In this document: one piece after another, positions 11,691-27,932 of the stretch
How the letters are laid out: each line of letters begins with the position of its first letter
Numbering within the stretch: the first letter of the stretch is position 1
Assembly (NCBI GenBank): GCA_030704615.1
Contig: CM060732.1
Span: forward strand, 56,031,053 to 56,095,052
DNA from: Takakia lepidozioides
Lineage: Eukaryota; Streptophyta; Takakiopsida; Takakiales; Takakiaceae
Reading direction: 5' to 3'
DNA: 64,000 nucleotides
The notes under the pieces: model-generated
What the model saw: only the letters and a program-made list of their open reading frames with translations
Databases searched by the model: none
What the model was told of the DNA's origin: nothing
Position numbers and translations under genes: made by a program

Positions 11691-12800
11691 GTGAAAGTCA
11701 TTCCACCCAGACAATCTTCTCAGCTCAACATGGATTTCCTTAATTTTGGGATGCAACTTGTCATCTACAACGAAGGTGTGCACCTTGTTGCCAACCTCAA
11801 TGCAGCAACGACCTGGCTCCTGGCTCCTTTCTAACCTCTCTGACCGTGATCATTCTTCTCACCTTTGCAGTATCATCCCACCTGCCAGCTGCGGCATAGA
11901 TGTTGATAGCAACACATAAGTCACGCCATCTCCACATTGCCATGGATTCTGTAGGCACCAAGCAAGGCCTTCCACACCACAAGGCATTCCCTAAACAGAC
12001 AATTGCCTCAACTCCACCTTCTGTGATGTGGGCATATACAACACACATGTCATATTCTAGTGCTGCTGGCTGGTGCAGGCGTTGAGGATGGTAACAAATG
12101 TGAGCTTGTCAGGCTTCATACCTACTCGTTGCATTTGCCAGAAGAGTTCAAATGCCTCTTCACTACACCCTTGCTGAATGTATCCTGCGATCATTGCATT
12201 CCATGAAAACACATCTTGTTCAGGCATATTGTTAAAGACTCGGCATGCATCCACCAGACTCCCAAACTTGACATACATGTTGAGAAGGGTGTTTCCCACA
12301 CGGATATCTGACTCAAAGCCAGCTTCAATGATATGGGCATGGACCATCACGCCTTCTAGTTGCATTTGTCGAAAGAGCTGAAATGCCTCTTCTGTGAGCA
12401 TTCCATGAAATCACATCTCGCCTAAACATTTTTCAAACATCTTTCGCGCATCCACCAAACTCCCACATTTGGCATACATATGGACAAGGCTAGTTCCTAC
12501 ATAAACATCTGATTCAAATCCAACTCTGACAATGTGGGCATGAAGCCCCTTGCCCTGCCCTAGAGTTGTTGGGCTGGCACACCTTTTGAGGATGCAAATG
12601 AGAGTGATCTTGTCGGGCTCTACACCTTCTTGTGGCATTTGCCCAACGAGTTCAAAAGCCTCTTCACCATGCCCTTGCTTAGTACATCCTGTAATTATTG
12701 CAGTCCAAGAGACCACGTCTCATTTCGGCATTTTGGCATCAAATGCCAAAATCCATCCTCTGCACAAATCATGCATTCATCTTTTCCTTTGCTGCTAGCA
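11690..12800 (-). pseudogene. PPR pseudogene with C-terminal E/E+ region
   Basis: From high to low coordinates: VVSWTAIITG, GHGEEAFELVGQM, GLHAHIVRVGFESDVYVG, LVHMYAKCGSLVDARKMF (12411-12716); AHIIEAGFESDIRVGNTLLN, SWNAMIAGYIQQG, KPDKLTFVTILNAC (12057-12401); then the E-type INIYAAAGRWDDTAKVRRM (about 11840-11910); and, frameshifted, IEVGNKVHTFVVDDKLHPKI plus EIHVELRRLSG (about 11720-11810). E/E+ regions recruit the editing machinery in PLS proteins. The modules differ in sequence from the neighbouring array, so this is a separate PPR ancestor. Frameshifts disable it. Confidence 0.85.
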
Positions 12801-12989
12801 GCTGACAATGACAACCTAGGAAACACCCAATCACACTAGTTCCTATGCTGAATTACGTCTCCTACTCTCTGTCATCTAACAGGGATTCAACTTTTTGCCT
12901 CGGTTGTCCCACCATTGACTGGGGTCAACAAAGTATTCATTCCACACCTTATCTCTGTTACCTGTTTTCGGATATTTTCCTGTTATCAC

Positions 12990-13550
12990 ATTGGCAGTAT
13001 CATGTCAAAGTCACTCCAAACCAGATTCACTCAACCAGCTAACTTGCAAAATTCAACATGGAAATTTAGGGCCGACTCTGACAAGAGGGAAAAACTGGGT
13101 GAAATGTGTTGAAGAAGGTGTCTGAACATTAGTAGTGCCTTGTTCTATCATTTGTGCCGCTGCCGCTGCTGTTTCCAGTTGACCATCTACCCAACGACCT
13201 AACTTGCAGAATTCAATATGCATATCAGGGCCAAGTCTGATGAGAGGGCAAAACAGGCTGAAATAGGTCGAAGAAGGTGCCCTCACCACATTGAGTCCTT
13301 GAAAATTCAATATGCATCTTAGGGCTGAGTATGATGAGAGGGCAAAACAGGCTGAAATAGGTCGAAGAAGAAGGTGCCCTCACCACATTGTCCTTGACCT
13401 TGTGGCATGATCCATGGAGGATTTGACCATCAACCCAAAAGGACCCCTTGTGTGTGCTGCTTGTGTCAGGTGATGTTGGATTGGTCTGTGAGAACCAACA
13501 CGGTGCAGCTGAGCAGGCATAGATTGAAACACAACATGCTAACCGAGCTG
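12990..13550. repeat. Local repeats: ~90-bp unit in three copies
   Basis: A unit with GATGAGAGGGCAAAACAGGC, GAAATAGGTCGAAGAAGGTG and CCCTCACCACATTG occurs at about 13228 and 13319, with a diverged copy at about 13069. Each is preceded by a variant of TTGCAAAATTCAACATGG. The segment 12975-13060 also resembles 11655-11735, the E+ end of the PPR relic. I see no gene here. Confidence 0.7.
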
Positions 13551-13697
13551 ACTCTCCAAAGAACCTTGTAAACATAATCAGGAAGAATATCAAATCATGG
13601 TACTAACATGAGCTAAGAGCCCACATGTGCAGGATGGACAAACTTCTTCACATCGTACATTAAGAAAAAGCCACACCTTGCGATTGCGGTTGTCCCA
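13551..13697. repeat. ~147-bp module shared with the hAT element at 41.5 kb
   Basis: The segment from GACTCTCC(A/G)AAGAACCTTG to CGATTGCGGTTGTCC is closely matched by 41529-41676 in the same orientation, with a few indels. Its minus frame encodes NRKVWLFLNVRCEEVCPSC in both places. Here it abuts PPR debris; at 41.5 kb it abuts a SEC13-like fragment. Confidence 0.8.
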
Positions 13698-13699
13698 CC

Positions 13700-14281
13700 A
13701 ACGTGAGTGACATATGAATGACATATGCACCCCTTTGCGCAGAATCTGCTCATAGGTCTCAAAAGCATTCCTACCACACCCATGCTTGGTAAATCCTGCC
13801 AACATTATATTCCACGTGATCAAGATCGTTGAGGCATTCTGTCTGTTGAATGCTTGGTGAGCCTCCATGATGCTCCCGCCCTTAACGTACAATGTTGACA
13901 AGGGTGTTGAGTAGAAAAACATTTGGCGTGAATCCACTTTGGATAATGTGCGTGTGCACCTGCTTTCCAGCTTCCAGACCTTTCATCTTGATGCACTTAA
14001 GCAAGAGACAAACATAGGTCTTTGAATGCCTCCTTGGTTTATAGTTTGTAGAGCCTCTGTCAGTTTGCCTGCCTCACAAAGCATCTTCACATGCGCAGAA
14101 GTACTAGAAGAGGCATTGTGGACTCCCTCTCTCGATCCTCTTTCAGAAGCTCGAGCACGCGGGGGCATCCCTTCCTCGCGCTGCTTTTCGGGCATTTCGG
14201 GCAGGTTCCAAAGAAATTGACGACGACAATGACGTGTCTACGATGATGTGGCGACGAAACGTGGCGACGATGATGTGGCAC
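13700..14281 (-). pseudogene. PPR pseudogene, N-terminal part
   Basis: Minus-strand frames give a plausible PPR N-terminus: ASSSTSAHVKMLCEAGKLTE (13983-14195), then CIKMKGLEAGKRVHTHIIQS, SIMEAHQAFNRQNAST, LITWNIMLAGFTKHGCGRN and AFETYEQILRKGV (13590-13937). Similar pieces lie at 5881-5960 and 11197-11394, so the block has been copied. Frameshifts near 13975 and 13890 break it. It is probably the 5' end of the same gene family as the E-domain relic. Confidence 0.75.
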
Positions 14282-15176
14282 TATGACACCCTATTCTTGC
14301 TCTACGCTAAACTAGCTTCCGACCTTCGGTCGTCGCTAGGATTAATCTTTTATGATGTGTTTGTGGGCCCAACAGACTGCATTGGCCCCGCAGGCTTAGC
14401 TGAGCAGACTTAGCCCTCAAGGTGGGGGGGTGCTACCCATGGGACCCCGTCTCCCACATACCCTTATCCTTATGTTTACCTGCATCAAGACATCCAATAT
14501 ACCCTTCAATATGTTAAAATGAAGGGTATATCTAACCCTTAAGTTCCCAAGCGACCTGAATCGGGTCACTTCGAATTTGTAGTTGGACCTAATTTTTGCA
14601 GATCTAATCTGCTGGGGCCCACTCCTGAAGCTTTCATGACAAGGGATTTGTCTCGAATATGATGTAGAAAACAAAATTAAAATAAAAACAAAAGCTACGA
14701 CCTACAAAAAATATCTTAGATCTCTCATTTACGTTTTTGGCCTGAAAAGGGCTTGTTGACCGCTGAAGTGGCAGATAAACAAGCCCAAAACAGATTGCAC
14801 TCCAAAGGCCATTTTTGGCAGAAAATTAGCAATTTTGAAAAAAAACACTTCACCTTGTGGTGTGTGAGCATTACATACACACATCCACCATTGGCTTTTA
14901 ATTTGTAGAAAAAAAAGTACTTCATTTGGAAGCACATTTTCTCTTGTCAATTTTGAGATTTCAACCCCCATGTAATTGCATGCATAGCAAGCATAGGTGA
15001 AAAAATCAGTTGGACCTGCAATTTAGTGGGGTCATAGCCACTCCACTATTGATTTGGAAATGGTGGGTCTTGGGACAAGCAAAATTGGATAAAGCTAGGT
15101 TTTGATTTGGTCAAACCTATTTCTTTCTCACTTTCTTTGGGACCTGATATTTGAGGTCCGGGCCAATGTTCAAATG
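14282..15176. other. Non-coding spacer
   Basis: AT-rich sequence without a convincing reading frame. I recognise no RNA gene or element boundary. Confidence 0.5.
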
Positions 15177-16404
15177 CTAAGAAATAGAACCAAATTTACA
15201 AATGTCTTCATAGTCAACGGCGGGAAGTAGTCTGCCGTCAAAAGCACCCTTTTCTATCTGAACTTTGGCAGCAAATTTGGCCGTATCAATAGCAAGCAAC
15301 CATGCGATCCTCTGTAAGCACCATTCACAATGTTCACAAGGCTTCCAATTTGAGGAATCACAGTCTCCAGCTCCTCCTGGTCAACTTTGAGTACGTCACC
15401 GCTCTCCAGCATCTTAATCTCTCCCACGTACTTGCTAATCACGCGCAACACCACACCATTTTGCTTGTAATACCCCTTCTCTGCAAGAGTTTGGCTCATG
15501 ACCTTCCACAATCAGTCCCTCACAAAGCCAATAGTCTTTGCGGTTTACCTTCTCCTTGCCTGCTCCTGTTCTCTCATCAGGTCAGCGAGCACACCGACCC
15601 CGTCCTTTTTGCTTTCGCTCGTTATATTACCCCTCCCAAGCTCTCTCTTCCCCTGCTTTATTTGCTGCGGTAACTCTTCGTTTTCATCCTCAAACATTGC
15701 AGGCTTCACTGTCCGATGACTACCATTTCCATTCATGGAGGGCATATCTCCACCAGGTTTAATCAAGGAAGACCCGAGAGAAAAAACAACTTTCTCACCA
15801 TCTGTTTTCACAAGCTCTGTCTTTTCAATTTCTATCTGTTTCGAATCCGGCTTGGCAAACTTGGTCGCTCTTTCAATTTGATCGGCAAGGACCTTGTCAT
15901 GCCTATCCTCATCAGCAAGATCTGCCCGCTGTCACTTATTTTTCAAGCTTTCTTTCAACAAGGTCTCGGGCTCTCGATCAATGAGGGTCATGAACCAGCC
16001 CTTGGGAGTTTCATCAACCTTGCACTTCCCCGTCCGCCCCAGGTACTTGACAAACTCTGTAAGAGTTGCCCACTTGGTAGAGTTCATGTGAATATGATGC
16101 CTATTTGCGATATACTCATTCCACACCACAGTGGCCGCAACTCTGCTGAATCGATGACTTCTCTTCAAATGTTCCATGAACGAATCCTCGAACTCTTCAG
16201 AGTAACCATCAATGAATCGATCAGGATTATCACCAAACACCTGCATCTGCCGCTGATGGCTCTCCGACATGCAGTGACACTTGAAACCGTTCTCATCACG
16301 GCACTGCTTCTGGCACATCTGACAGTACCACCTCAACTTCTGCAGCCCCTTGGCTTGATCCTGTTGGCGATAGCCTTGGGTGTCAGAAACTCATTCTTCC
16401 CCAT
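15177..16404 (-). pseudogene. KIN17: KIN17-like nucleic-acid-binding protein, intronless and disabled
   Basis: The minus strand from ATG 16402-16404 encodes MGKNEFLTPKAIANRIK, a C2H2-type finger (WYCQMCQKQC to CHCMSESHQRQM), SHRFSRVAATVVWNEYI, HMNSTKWATLTEFVKYLG and GKCKVDETPKGWF, the conserved KIN17 core. A C-terminal tudor/KOW-like part follows with LAEKGYYKQNG, YVGEIKMLESG, ELETVIPQIGSLV and IVNGAYRGSHG. KIN17 is a nuclear protein linked to DNA repair, replication and RNA processing. Lesions: a 1-base loss near 16350, stops near 15931 and 15545, and a 1-base loss near 15290. No introns are present, so this may be a retrocopy; no clear poly-A tail or target duplication was found. Confidence 0.88.
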
Positions 16405-16762
16405 CTCGCCAACCCTATGCCTCGGCTGCGATTTGGCAAACAGATGTCCCCAATCCTACTAAACTCTCTACATTCCCTAGATGCATTCAAATGCTACCCC
16501 GGCATCATCTCTCTCTCTCTCTCTCCAAGACTTGTACTGAAAATTGCATGACTTCTTGGACGGAATCCCCAACACTGTGCCCTAACAAACAGACCGGATT
16601 CTATGCGTATGTGGGAGAGAGAGAGAGAGAGAGAGACGAGACAACAGAGCTGAGAACGCTAGGGTTTGGAGAACACTGTTTTTTTGAATTTTATTTATTT
16701 ATTTGTAATCATATATAATTACAATATATATCCAAATGCGGGGCCCATTCATAGCTTTGCAA
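16405..16762. other. Spacer with (CT)n and (GA)n tracts
   Basis: Contains (TC)n at 16508-16526, (GA)n at 16615-16635 and an AT-rich stretch at 16680-16730. No gene seen. The part next to 16404 may be former KIN17 leader. Confidence 0.6.
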
Positions 16763-21599
<4,837 letters not shown>

Positions 21600-21772
21600 A
21601 GCGTCAATCTCTGATCTGATCTTACTTTTCCAACCAGTGCTGCCCAATTGTGTTGAATTAAGCTGCCTTGATGGACAGCTTCCTCACAATCTCTGAAAGG
21701 TAGAAGAAAAATGTGTGACGTTCGATCTTGTACTGACTTGCACTTTGATTCTGAGAGTGCGAAGCAAACTAC

Positions 21773-21780
21773 ATTTTATA
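21773..21780 (-). promoter_or_regulatory. TATA box of AKR A
   Basis: Minus-strand TATAAAAT lies about 180 bp before the AKR A start codon. The paralogues have TATA motifs at comparable distances. Confidence 0.5.
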
Positions 21781-21825
21781 GCCCTCACAAAGCTATGGCC
21801 TCCCTGGGACTCTGCGAAACTTCTA

Positions 21826-22032
21826 CACAGAAGGTCCTTGTACATTCTGATTGTTCAACAAGAAATGCATTCTCTCTTTAACGCAGAAGGCCTGTCACAA
21901 TACAAAAGTTTCTTCGCTTCACAGAAGGTCCTTGTACATTCTGATTGGTCAACAGAAAAAATGAAGAATGCAGGAGGAGGACGAGTAGTTTGGTGGTTGC
22001 CTGTGGCAATACAAAAGTTTCTTCGCTTCATT
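21826..22032. repeat. ~94-108-bp direct duplication upstream of AKR A
   Basis: ACAGAAGGTCCTTGTACATT occurs at about 21828 and 21920, and ACAAAAGTTTCTTCGCTTCA at about 21902 and 22010. The duplication lies in the upstream region of AKR A. Confidence 0.8.
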
Positions 22033-22351
22033 TGTGCGCGTGTGGAATGACGCCGCCTTTGTCGGCACATGAAACCATGTTACTCGATATGCTCAACAAC
22101 CAGCCCCTAAGAAATAGCCAGCGTTGTTTCTCCATGTGGGTTCGGTGTGGGTGTCAGAGCAATCAGCTGAAATGACCGTTTAAACTGCCTTAGTGACGTA
22201 AGTACCTCTTCTATCCATACCTCTACCCCTCCCCCTTCTGCCCTTGTGTGCAACCAATCCCCATCCAGACCCACGATGAAACACAATGTTGAATCTTTAA
22301 TGTTGCAAGATAAGAATGAGTGCAACCGCGTCTTCAAAGTTTCTTACTAAG

Positions 22352-22825
22352 GGGAGCACATCCAACAACAGTCCTCACTCTCTGGAGGAGACAGTCTCGG
22401 CTACCTTGCGAGAGGAATAGCAACGGGCTTTCAAAGCCCTTAACATCAGGGTCACTGGGAAGCTAGGGGGCCTTGCTGAGGGGGACCCTCTTGACGCTGC
22501 CACCAGCCTTATTCAGCAAAACCTTGTTCTCCCACGGGGCGCGACTGGCATTGAAAGGGCTTGGCGTGCAGGATCTTCAGAGCACAAAGTCCTCTTCATT
22601 AGATTCAAGGACAAGGGTGCTCGGGATAGAGTCCTCAGGCAGAGGCCTCAATTGAGAGGTCAGGGTATGTACCTCAACGATGACTTGACCCCTTTGCAAT
22701 ACAACGCCATGCGGGCGCAACTCTTGCAGGTTAGACAAGCTCGAGCTCAGGGGCACTATGCCGTGTACCGAGATGGGAGGGTAATTGTCCGGGAGCACGA
22801 ACGTCGCCCCTCTAGCTCTAAATAG
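22352..22825 (+). pseudogene. LINE ORF1 protein, C-terminal part
   Basis: One frame runs to TAG 22823-22825 with KALNIRVTGKLGGLAEGDP, KVLFIRFKDKGARDRVLRQ, GQGMYLNDDLTPLQYNAMRA and RDGRVIVRE. This is the layout of the L1-type ORF1 RNA-binding domain, which packages element RNA. An in-frame TAG at 22418-22420 interrupts it. The N-terminus is missing. Confidence 0.65.
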
Positions 22826-22828
22826 GGG

Positions 22829-25800
22829 TTGGGGCACCATGAGACCGACGCACGCTCACATCTACACATTGGCTCATGGAACTATAATGGCTCGTTGTGG
22901 AGCCACCCGCAAGGGCTTCTAGATATTCTTTCCAAGTGTGATGTTCTTTTTCTTTTGGAAACTCATGCGTATGAAGGAAATGACCCCCCTTTTATTCTCG
23001 GGTATAGCTTTCAGTCAGTGATTCGTCCAGGTACAGGTCTCAAAAGATCTGGAGGTGTGGCTTGTTACTTTGCTGACTGGCTTTTCCCACTTATCTCCTT
23101 CCTATACAAAGACCCACTAGCAAGGTACATTTGGTGTCACATCAAAGGCTACAACATCCTGCTGGCGGGATGTTATTTTGCTCCGGCCGCATCTCCGCAC
23201 AGCGGCCTACATATTCGAACAGATTCACCATATGTTCCATTGGAAGACGATATGGCCCGTCTCCGTACCCCACAAACGGACATTTTCTTGGTTGGAGATT
23301 TCAACGCCCGTACAGGATCACTACAGGCCCCCACCTTCGACCACACAGATCCTCTACACATCCAACACTCGCATACGGAATTGGAGAGGCAAAGTGCAGA
23401 TTCCTCTTGCGAAAACACAAGTTACGGTCACCATCTACTCAAGTTTTATGAAACTCAGGGGTTGTCCATTTACAATGGAAGAACCAACTTCAAATCCTCC
23501 AGCCAGTTCACTTGCCACACGTACAAGAGCCAAAGCGTGGTTGACTATCTCTTGGGGAGCCCCAACAAGTATGATAGAATAAGCTCCTTTTACATCACGA
23601 GGTACCCGGATTCTGATCACTCTTGCCTTTCCTTTGCATTTCCTTCCATCTCCCTCCCCATGAGGATCCCCTCTGCTCTTCCCTTACACCCACGTATCCA
23701 CTTTAATACCCCTTTCTCTCACTTACACGACGCGGGTATGAAACATACCTAGCGTCAACCCTCCCTTCCATTCTACATCTATCATCTCCTAACGACAAGG
23801 CTACACATCTTACTCAAGCCCTTTGGGCCTCAGCCCTGCGATCCTTTCCCGTCACCCTTCCATCTACCTCCTCACCCTTCTCCACTCGTCGTTACGCACC
23901 ATTTTATGATGAGGAATGCAAGACTGCTAGACGTCGCATCAAATTTTTACTACTTGATACCAATTCTTCTCCAGAGTCCACTAATCTTGCTCTTAAGCTC
24001 TATAAGTCCCTCATTAGATCCAAAAAGCAAGCCTACACTATCAAGTTGCAATCTTCTTTCTTTGCTAAAATCAGATTTTCTCCTCGATCTTTTTGGTCCC
24101 TCCTTAAACCTCATAGAGACCCCCCCCCAATCACTGACATCCATGTCTGGCATGAGTATGCACAATCTTTGTACCATTCCCCAACCCAAACTCCTCCTAT
24201 AACCTCTAAACCCCTTCACTTCTCTCTCTTTACTACAGCCAATGTCAGTAAGGCAATCAAGAAGCTGCAAAATGGCAGAGCGGTGGACATTTCAGGACTT
24301 CAGAGTGAATTCATCAAGCATGCTGCACCTACTTTAGCCCCTTTTATAGCTAACCTCTTCAATGAGGTGGTGCAACGGGGCTTTCTAGTAGAGTGGACAA
24401 AGAGCATCATCCACCCACTTTTTATGAGCGGTGACAGGCTCGCACCAACAAACTATCGTACTATCATGGTGTCTTCATTACTTGCTAAACTGTTTGAGGC
24501 AGTAGTGGCCATGGAACTGGATGATTGGGCTGAGTACTCTCGCATTCGTGCTGAGGGATAGGCTGGTTTCCGTCGAAACCGATCCACTATTGACCACATC
24601 TTCACTCTTCAGGTTATGGTGGAAAGTGCACGCTATGACAAAAGAATGGTCTATGTTTGCTTCGTGGACTTTCACAAAGCCTTTGATTCAGTTCCTCGGG
24701 ACCTTCTCTTCCAACGGCTCCATAGAGTGGAAGTCCCTCCAGACATCCTTTGTGCCATCTCTTCTATGTATGAGATTGTCACTGGCATGGTCAACGTCGC
24801 TGGTGAATTCTTAGCCGAGATCCACAGCAACATTGGAGTCAAATAGGGCTGCCCCCTTTCACCTACCCTGTTCAGGATCTACATTGACGCCTTGGAGAAT
24901 CACATATAAAAAAACCATGGGGTTGGGGTCCCATTGGATGGGGGACAAACCCAATCAGATCTCCTCTACGCTGATGATGTTGCCCTTTTGGCACAATCCC
25001 CGGTCTTTCTGCAACGCCATCTCAAAATTTTGGAACAGTTTTGCAAAGACTATGGGATGCAAGTCAATCTTAGCAAGACCAAGATCATGGTCTTCAATGG
25101 TCAGGCTGATCGTAGATTCATCTTCAACCAGCAGGAAATTGAGATTGTGAAATCATACCGGTACCTAGGTCTGGTTATCCACTCCCCCAAGTTTCACTTT
25201 GCAGCCACTGCCTTGGACAGGTTGACTAAAGGTAAGGCGGCCTCCGTCCGCCTTCAGGCCAAATGCAAGCAAATACATCTGCGGCATCCCCCGACCAAAA
25301 AGTGGCTGTTTAACACCGTCGTCAGCCCTGCTACCATCTATGGTTGTGAGTTCTGGGCACCTGGTGTCCCTGTCTCCTGGTAGGAAAAGAATTTGGAACC
25401 ATTACAGTCATCTTTTCTCCAAGCAATGCTTGGCGCCAGGAGCACAACTCCATCTCAGATCCTAGGTGCCGAGTTCGCATGTGTACCATTGCAATCCGAG
25501 GCCCTCTTCAGGCTTACAATCTTTCTCCATAGATTGCAGGCCCTTCCACCCAAAGGGCTAGTGGCAAGGGCCCTCACAACATCTATGAGGCTCAAAGCTG
25601 CAGGTTTCAGGAACTCCTGGTATGCTCGAGTGGACAGTTTATTTCAACGTAACGGACTTTCTACTGTTTTCCTATTACCAATGAACCCAGATGAGGTGGA
25701 CATCACATCCAGACATGACCGCAACAGACTCATTCGGAGAGAGCTTATGGAAGTACATGTCAAGAGAACTTGGATGCTACCCAATCTCACGACAACGCTC

Positions 25801-26188
25801 CACTTCTATCGAGAGACATTCTTGGTGCTCCGCGATGATAGAATCTTGAGACCAAATTTACCTTTCAGCACCCTTATCTCCTTCCCTCTTGAGGTCATTG
25901 GGGCGGTTCAGGGTGGGTTCCCACAACCTACGGATAGAGACTGGCAGATGGGAAAACCTGCAACGGGAGGACCGCCTATGTCCAGCTTGCATAGGGCGCA
26001 GCAAGGAAATTGAAACTGAAGAACACTTCTTCTTCTACTACCCTCTATACTACGAGATCCGTGGGAGATTCCACTGTTTATTCAGTGGAACCCAAACTCT
26101 CACTGATGTCTTTCACTATGAGGATCAAAAATGCGTGGCAGCCTACCTACACGAGGCCTTCACCCTTAGACAAGCGCTAGAACATTAA
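22829..26188 (+). pseudogene. LINE ORF2: endonuclease, reverse transcriptase, zinc knuckle
   Basis: 22829-23752 is an APE-type endonuclease (GSWNYNG, FLLETHA, GDFNARTG, SVVDYLLGS, SDHSCLSF). After a frameshift near 23740 the reverse transcriptase follows: AIKKLQNGRAVDISGLQSEF, AGFRRNRSTIDH, VDFHKAFDSVPR, GCPLSPTLFRIYIDAL and the catalytic LLYADDVALLAQ (about 24960-24995), then GLVIHSPKFHF and a C-terminal CPACIGRSKEIETEEHF knuckle after another frameshift near 25970. In-frame stops: TAG at 24559, 24844 and 25381, TAA at 24907. Length before decay would be about 1,120 residues, normal for plant LINEs. Confidence 0.9.
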
Positions 26189-26289
26189 TTGTGGTTTCTG
26201 GATTTGTTCCTCTCTCATGTTTTCTTCCATTTTGTCCCATAAGCTCTACGAGCTTTCCGCAGACGTTATAAAGCACCATTTCATTTCAT

Positions 26290-27932
26290 TTACTAACAGT
26301 TGAAAAGTATTTCAAGCCAACAAAGATAGTTGTGGTTCAGGTCATTGGGTCTGTAGAAAGAAAGATGTTTTAGTATAATAAGCTTCATGAAGACCAAGCT
26401 TCGCAATCATCTAACGACCCATTTGGATCTTTTCTGAGAAATGTATAGTCAATTGTATAACACATAATTTTCCATATGTCCAGGCCATTACTAGTTGGAA
26501 AGAGAAGAAAATTTGTTATGGCATGGCATAGGCATTGAGCAAGTGTTCCAGATAGGTTCCAAAGCTTTCTGCATTGGGATATGCCCCGCATTTGCAATAC
26601 TTGAGGCTTAATCATCACTCTAAAGTGGTTTCCACATGCTTCCATCTCTGAAATATGAGAGTCATCGTTAGCATGGAATTTGTTTGGTCTCAATTTTCAA
26701 TCTTGAGTTCTACTTTTGTTGTCGTAAGTTCACCCACCCAGCTATTGGTAAAATTACCATTCTAGTGCCAAATCCACTATTTATATGGCAATATAAGATA
26801 AAGATAAAGATAAAAATTCTTTAATGTGGCAATTCTTTAATTCTTTATGTGGCAATATAGAAAGACAAGTAATTGATCGACGCTACGCATTGAATAAGAG
26901 TGCATATAGAGAGAAAGAAAAAAGACTCCGGCCAAAGCCGGCGTAACTAAGAGCCACTTTGTCTTGCGGCTACTAACCCCTTTCACGGGTTGGTGGCAAA
27001 AAAAACTCACAATGAGTGATTAGTAACGAAGATGTATGAACTTCAAATGAATGGTCATTGTTGCCATAGCTTATGCCATATAAAACAATTTTCTAAAAAC
27101 TGGGTCAGGTTACTACCGACACCCTACGCGCCCCGCATCCCAGGGTCCATCCCTAAAGCCTACAAAAACATTGACCTCCTCGTTGCAACTGGGTTGCCCC
27201 ACATCCCGAGAAGGTAACCACATCAACCATGCTAATTAAATTCCACACCTACACAACACACCAAATATACTCACCAAATTTTGGTGTTCAACTTCCAACC
27301 AATCGCCTGAATCTATTAACTACTCTCTCCAATAGCCACATAACCCACTGGCCATTTAGGCCTCCATTGCCTTATGGGGGAAAAAAACTCTGCCACGGAA
27401 CTGGCTGGTACTCGGGTACTCTGAGTCTAACTCTGGTTTATACCAGGGGCCGAAACATTATGTTATCTTGAAGTTTAGAAGCCAAGGAAGGAGATACACC
27501 CATCTTGGCCTTGGCTTAGAATTTATTGCACTTGTGCCTGGAATATGCATAACATGATCATGTGACACTAGCAAGCCAAAAGACCACATACAATAATTTG
27601 TGCAGAGATGCTCATCCAGAACCTACATGATCCCATGATTGTCTGAACAAGAAATCTAAAGTCCACTACCCTTTACATTCAAACCTTTAAAGTTGCCAGA
27701 TGGCTTTCTCCATGTTCGATTCTTAGCTCAAGTATCTAGGTACGTAGTTATGGAACTGCACCGGAAATTGTCAGGCAAGCATTATTTAGTCATTTGACTG
27801 TGAGGCTGTGAGCTGAAGCAAGTACAGCTTTCCAGCATGCGTGCTTCGAAAACGTGATATTAAGTTCCACAGTGACCACCACATTGCAAGCTGTGGTTGC
27901 ACTTGCATTGAATTGCGACTTTGTATATACTC
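26290..27932. other. Duplicated 3' flank of the AKR genes, no gene
   Basis: No coding region. 26560-26770 and 27255-27325 match 51820-51990 and 52050-52110, the flank beside relic E, in the same orientation. 27475-27850 matches 34820-35200 downstream of AKR C. Between them 26790-27230 is unmatched, with (AAGAT)n at 26791-26815 and a folded segment (26925-27005) weakly resembling the tail of the RNase H element in inverse. Confidence 0.6.

Larger units (their letters stand above)
22351..26289 (+). mobile_element. LINE (L1-like, ORF1 + ORF2), nearly complete but disabled
   Basis: A 3.9-kb non-LTR retrotransposon with a partial ORF1, an ORF2 with endonuclease, reverse transcriptase and C-terminal zinc knuckle, and a 3' UTR ending in ATTTCATTTCATTTAC instead of a long poly-A. 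A possible 7-bp target duplication TTACTAA lies at 22344-22350 and 26290-26296; this is weak. It lies between AKR A and AKR B. Confidence 0.85.

Noticed and set aside
15716-16462. A 248-codon plus-strand open frame
   Set aside because: It is the antisense shadow of the KIN17 pseudogene; its protein has no family signature, whereas the minus strand has full KIN17 motifs.
23131-23582. Overlapping plus-strand frames of 106 and 134 codons
   Set aside because: They are alternative frames of the LINE endonuclease; only the 22829-23752 frame has the catalytic motifs.
22418-25383. TAG codons of the LINE read as a recoded amino acid
   Set aside because: Frameshifts near 23740 and 25970 and an in-frame TAA show ordinary decay; the neighbouring host genes use standard stops.
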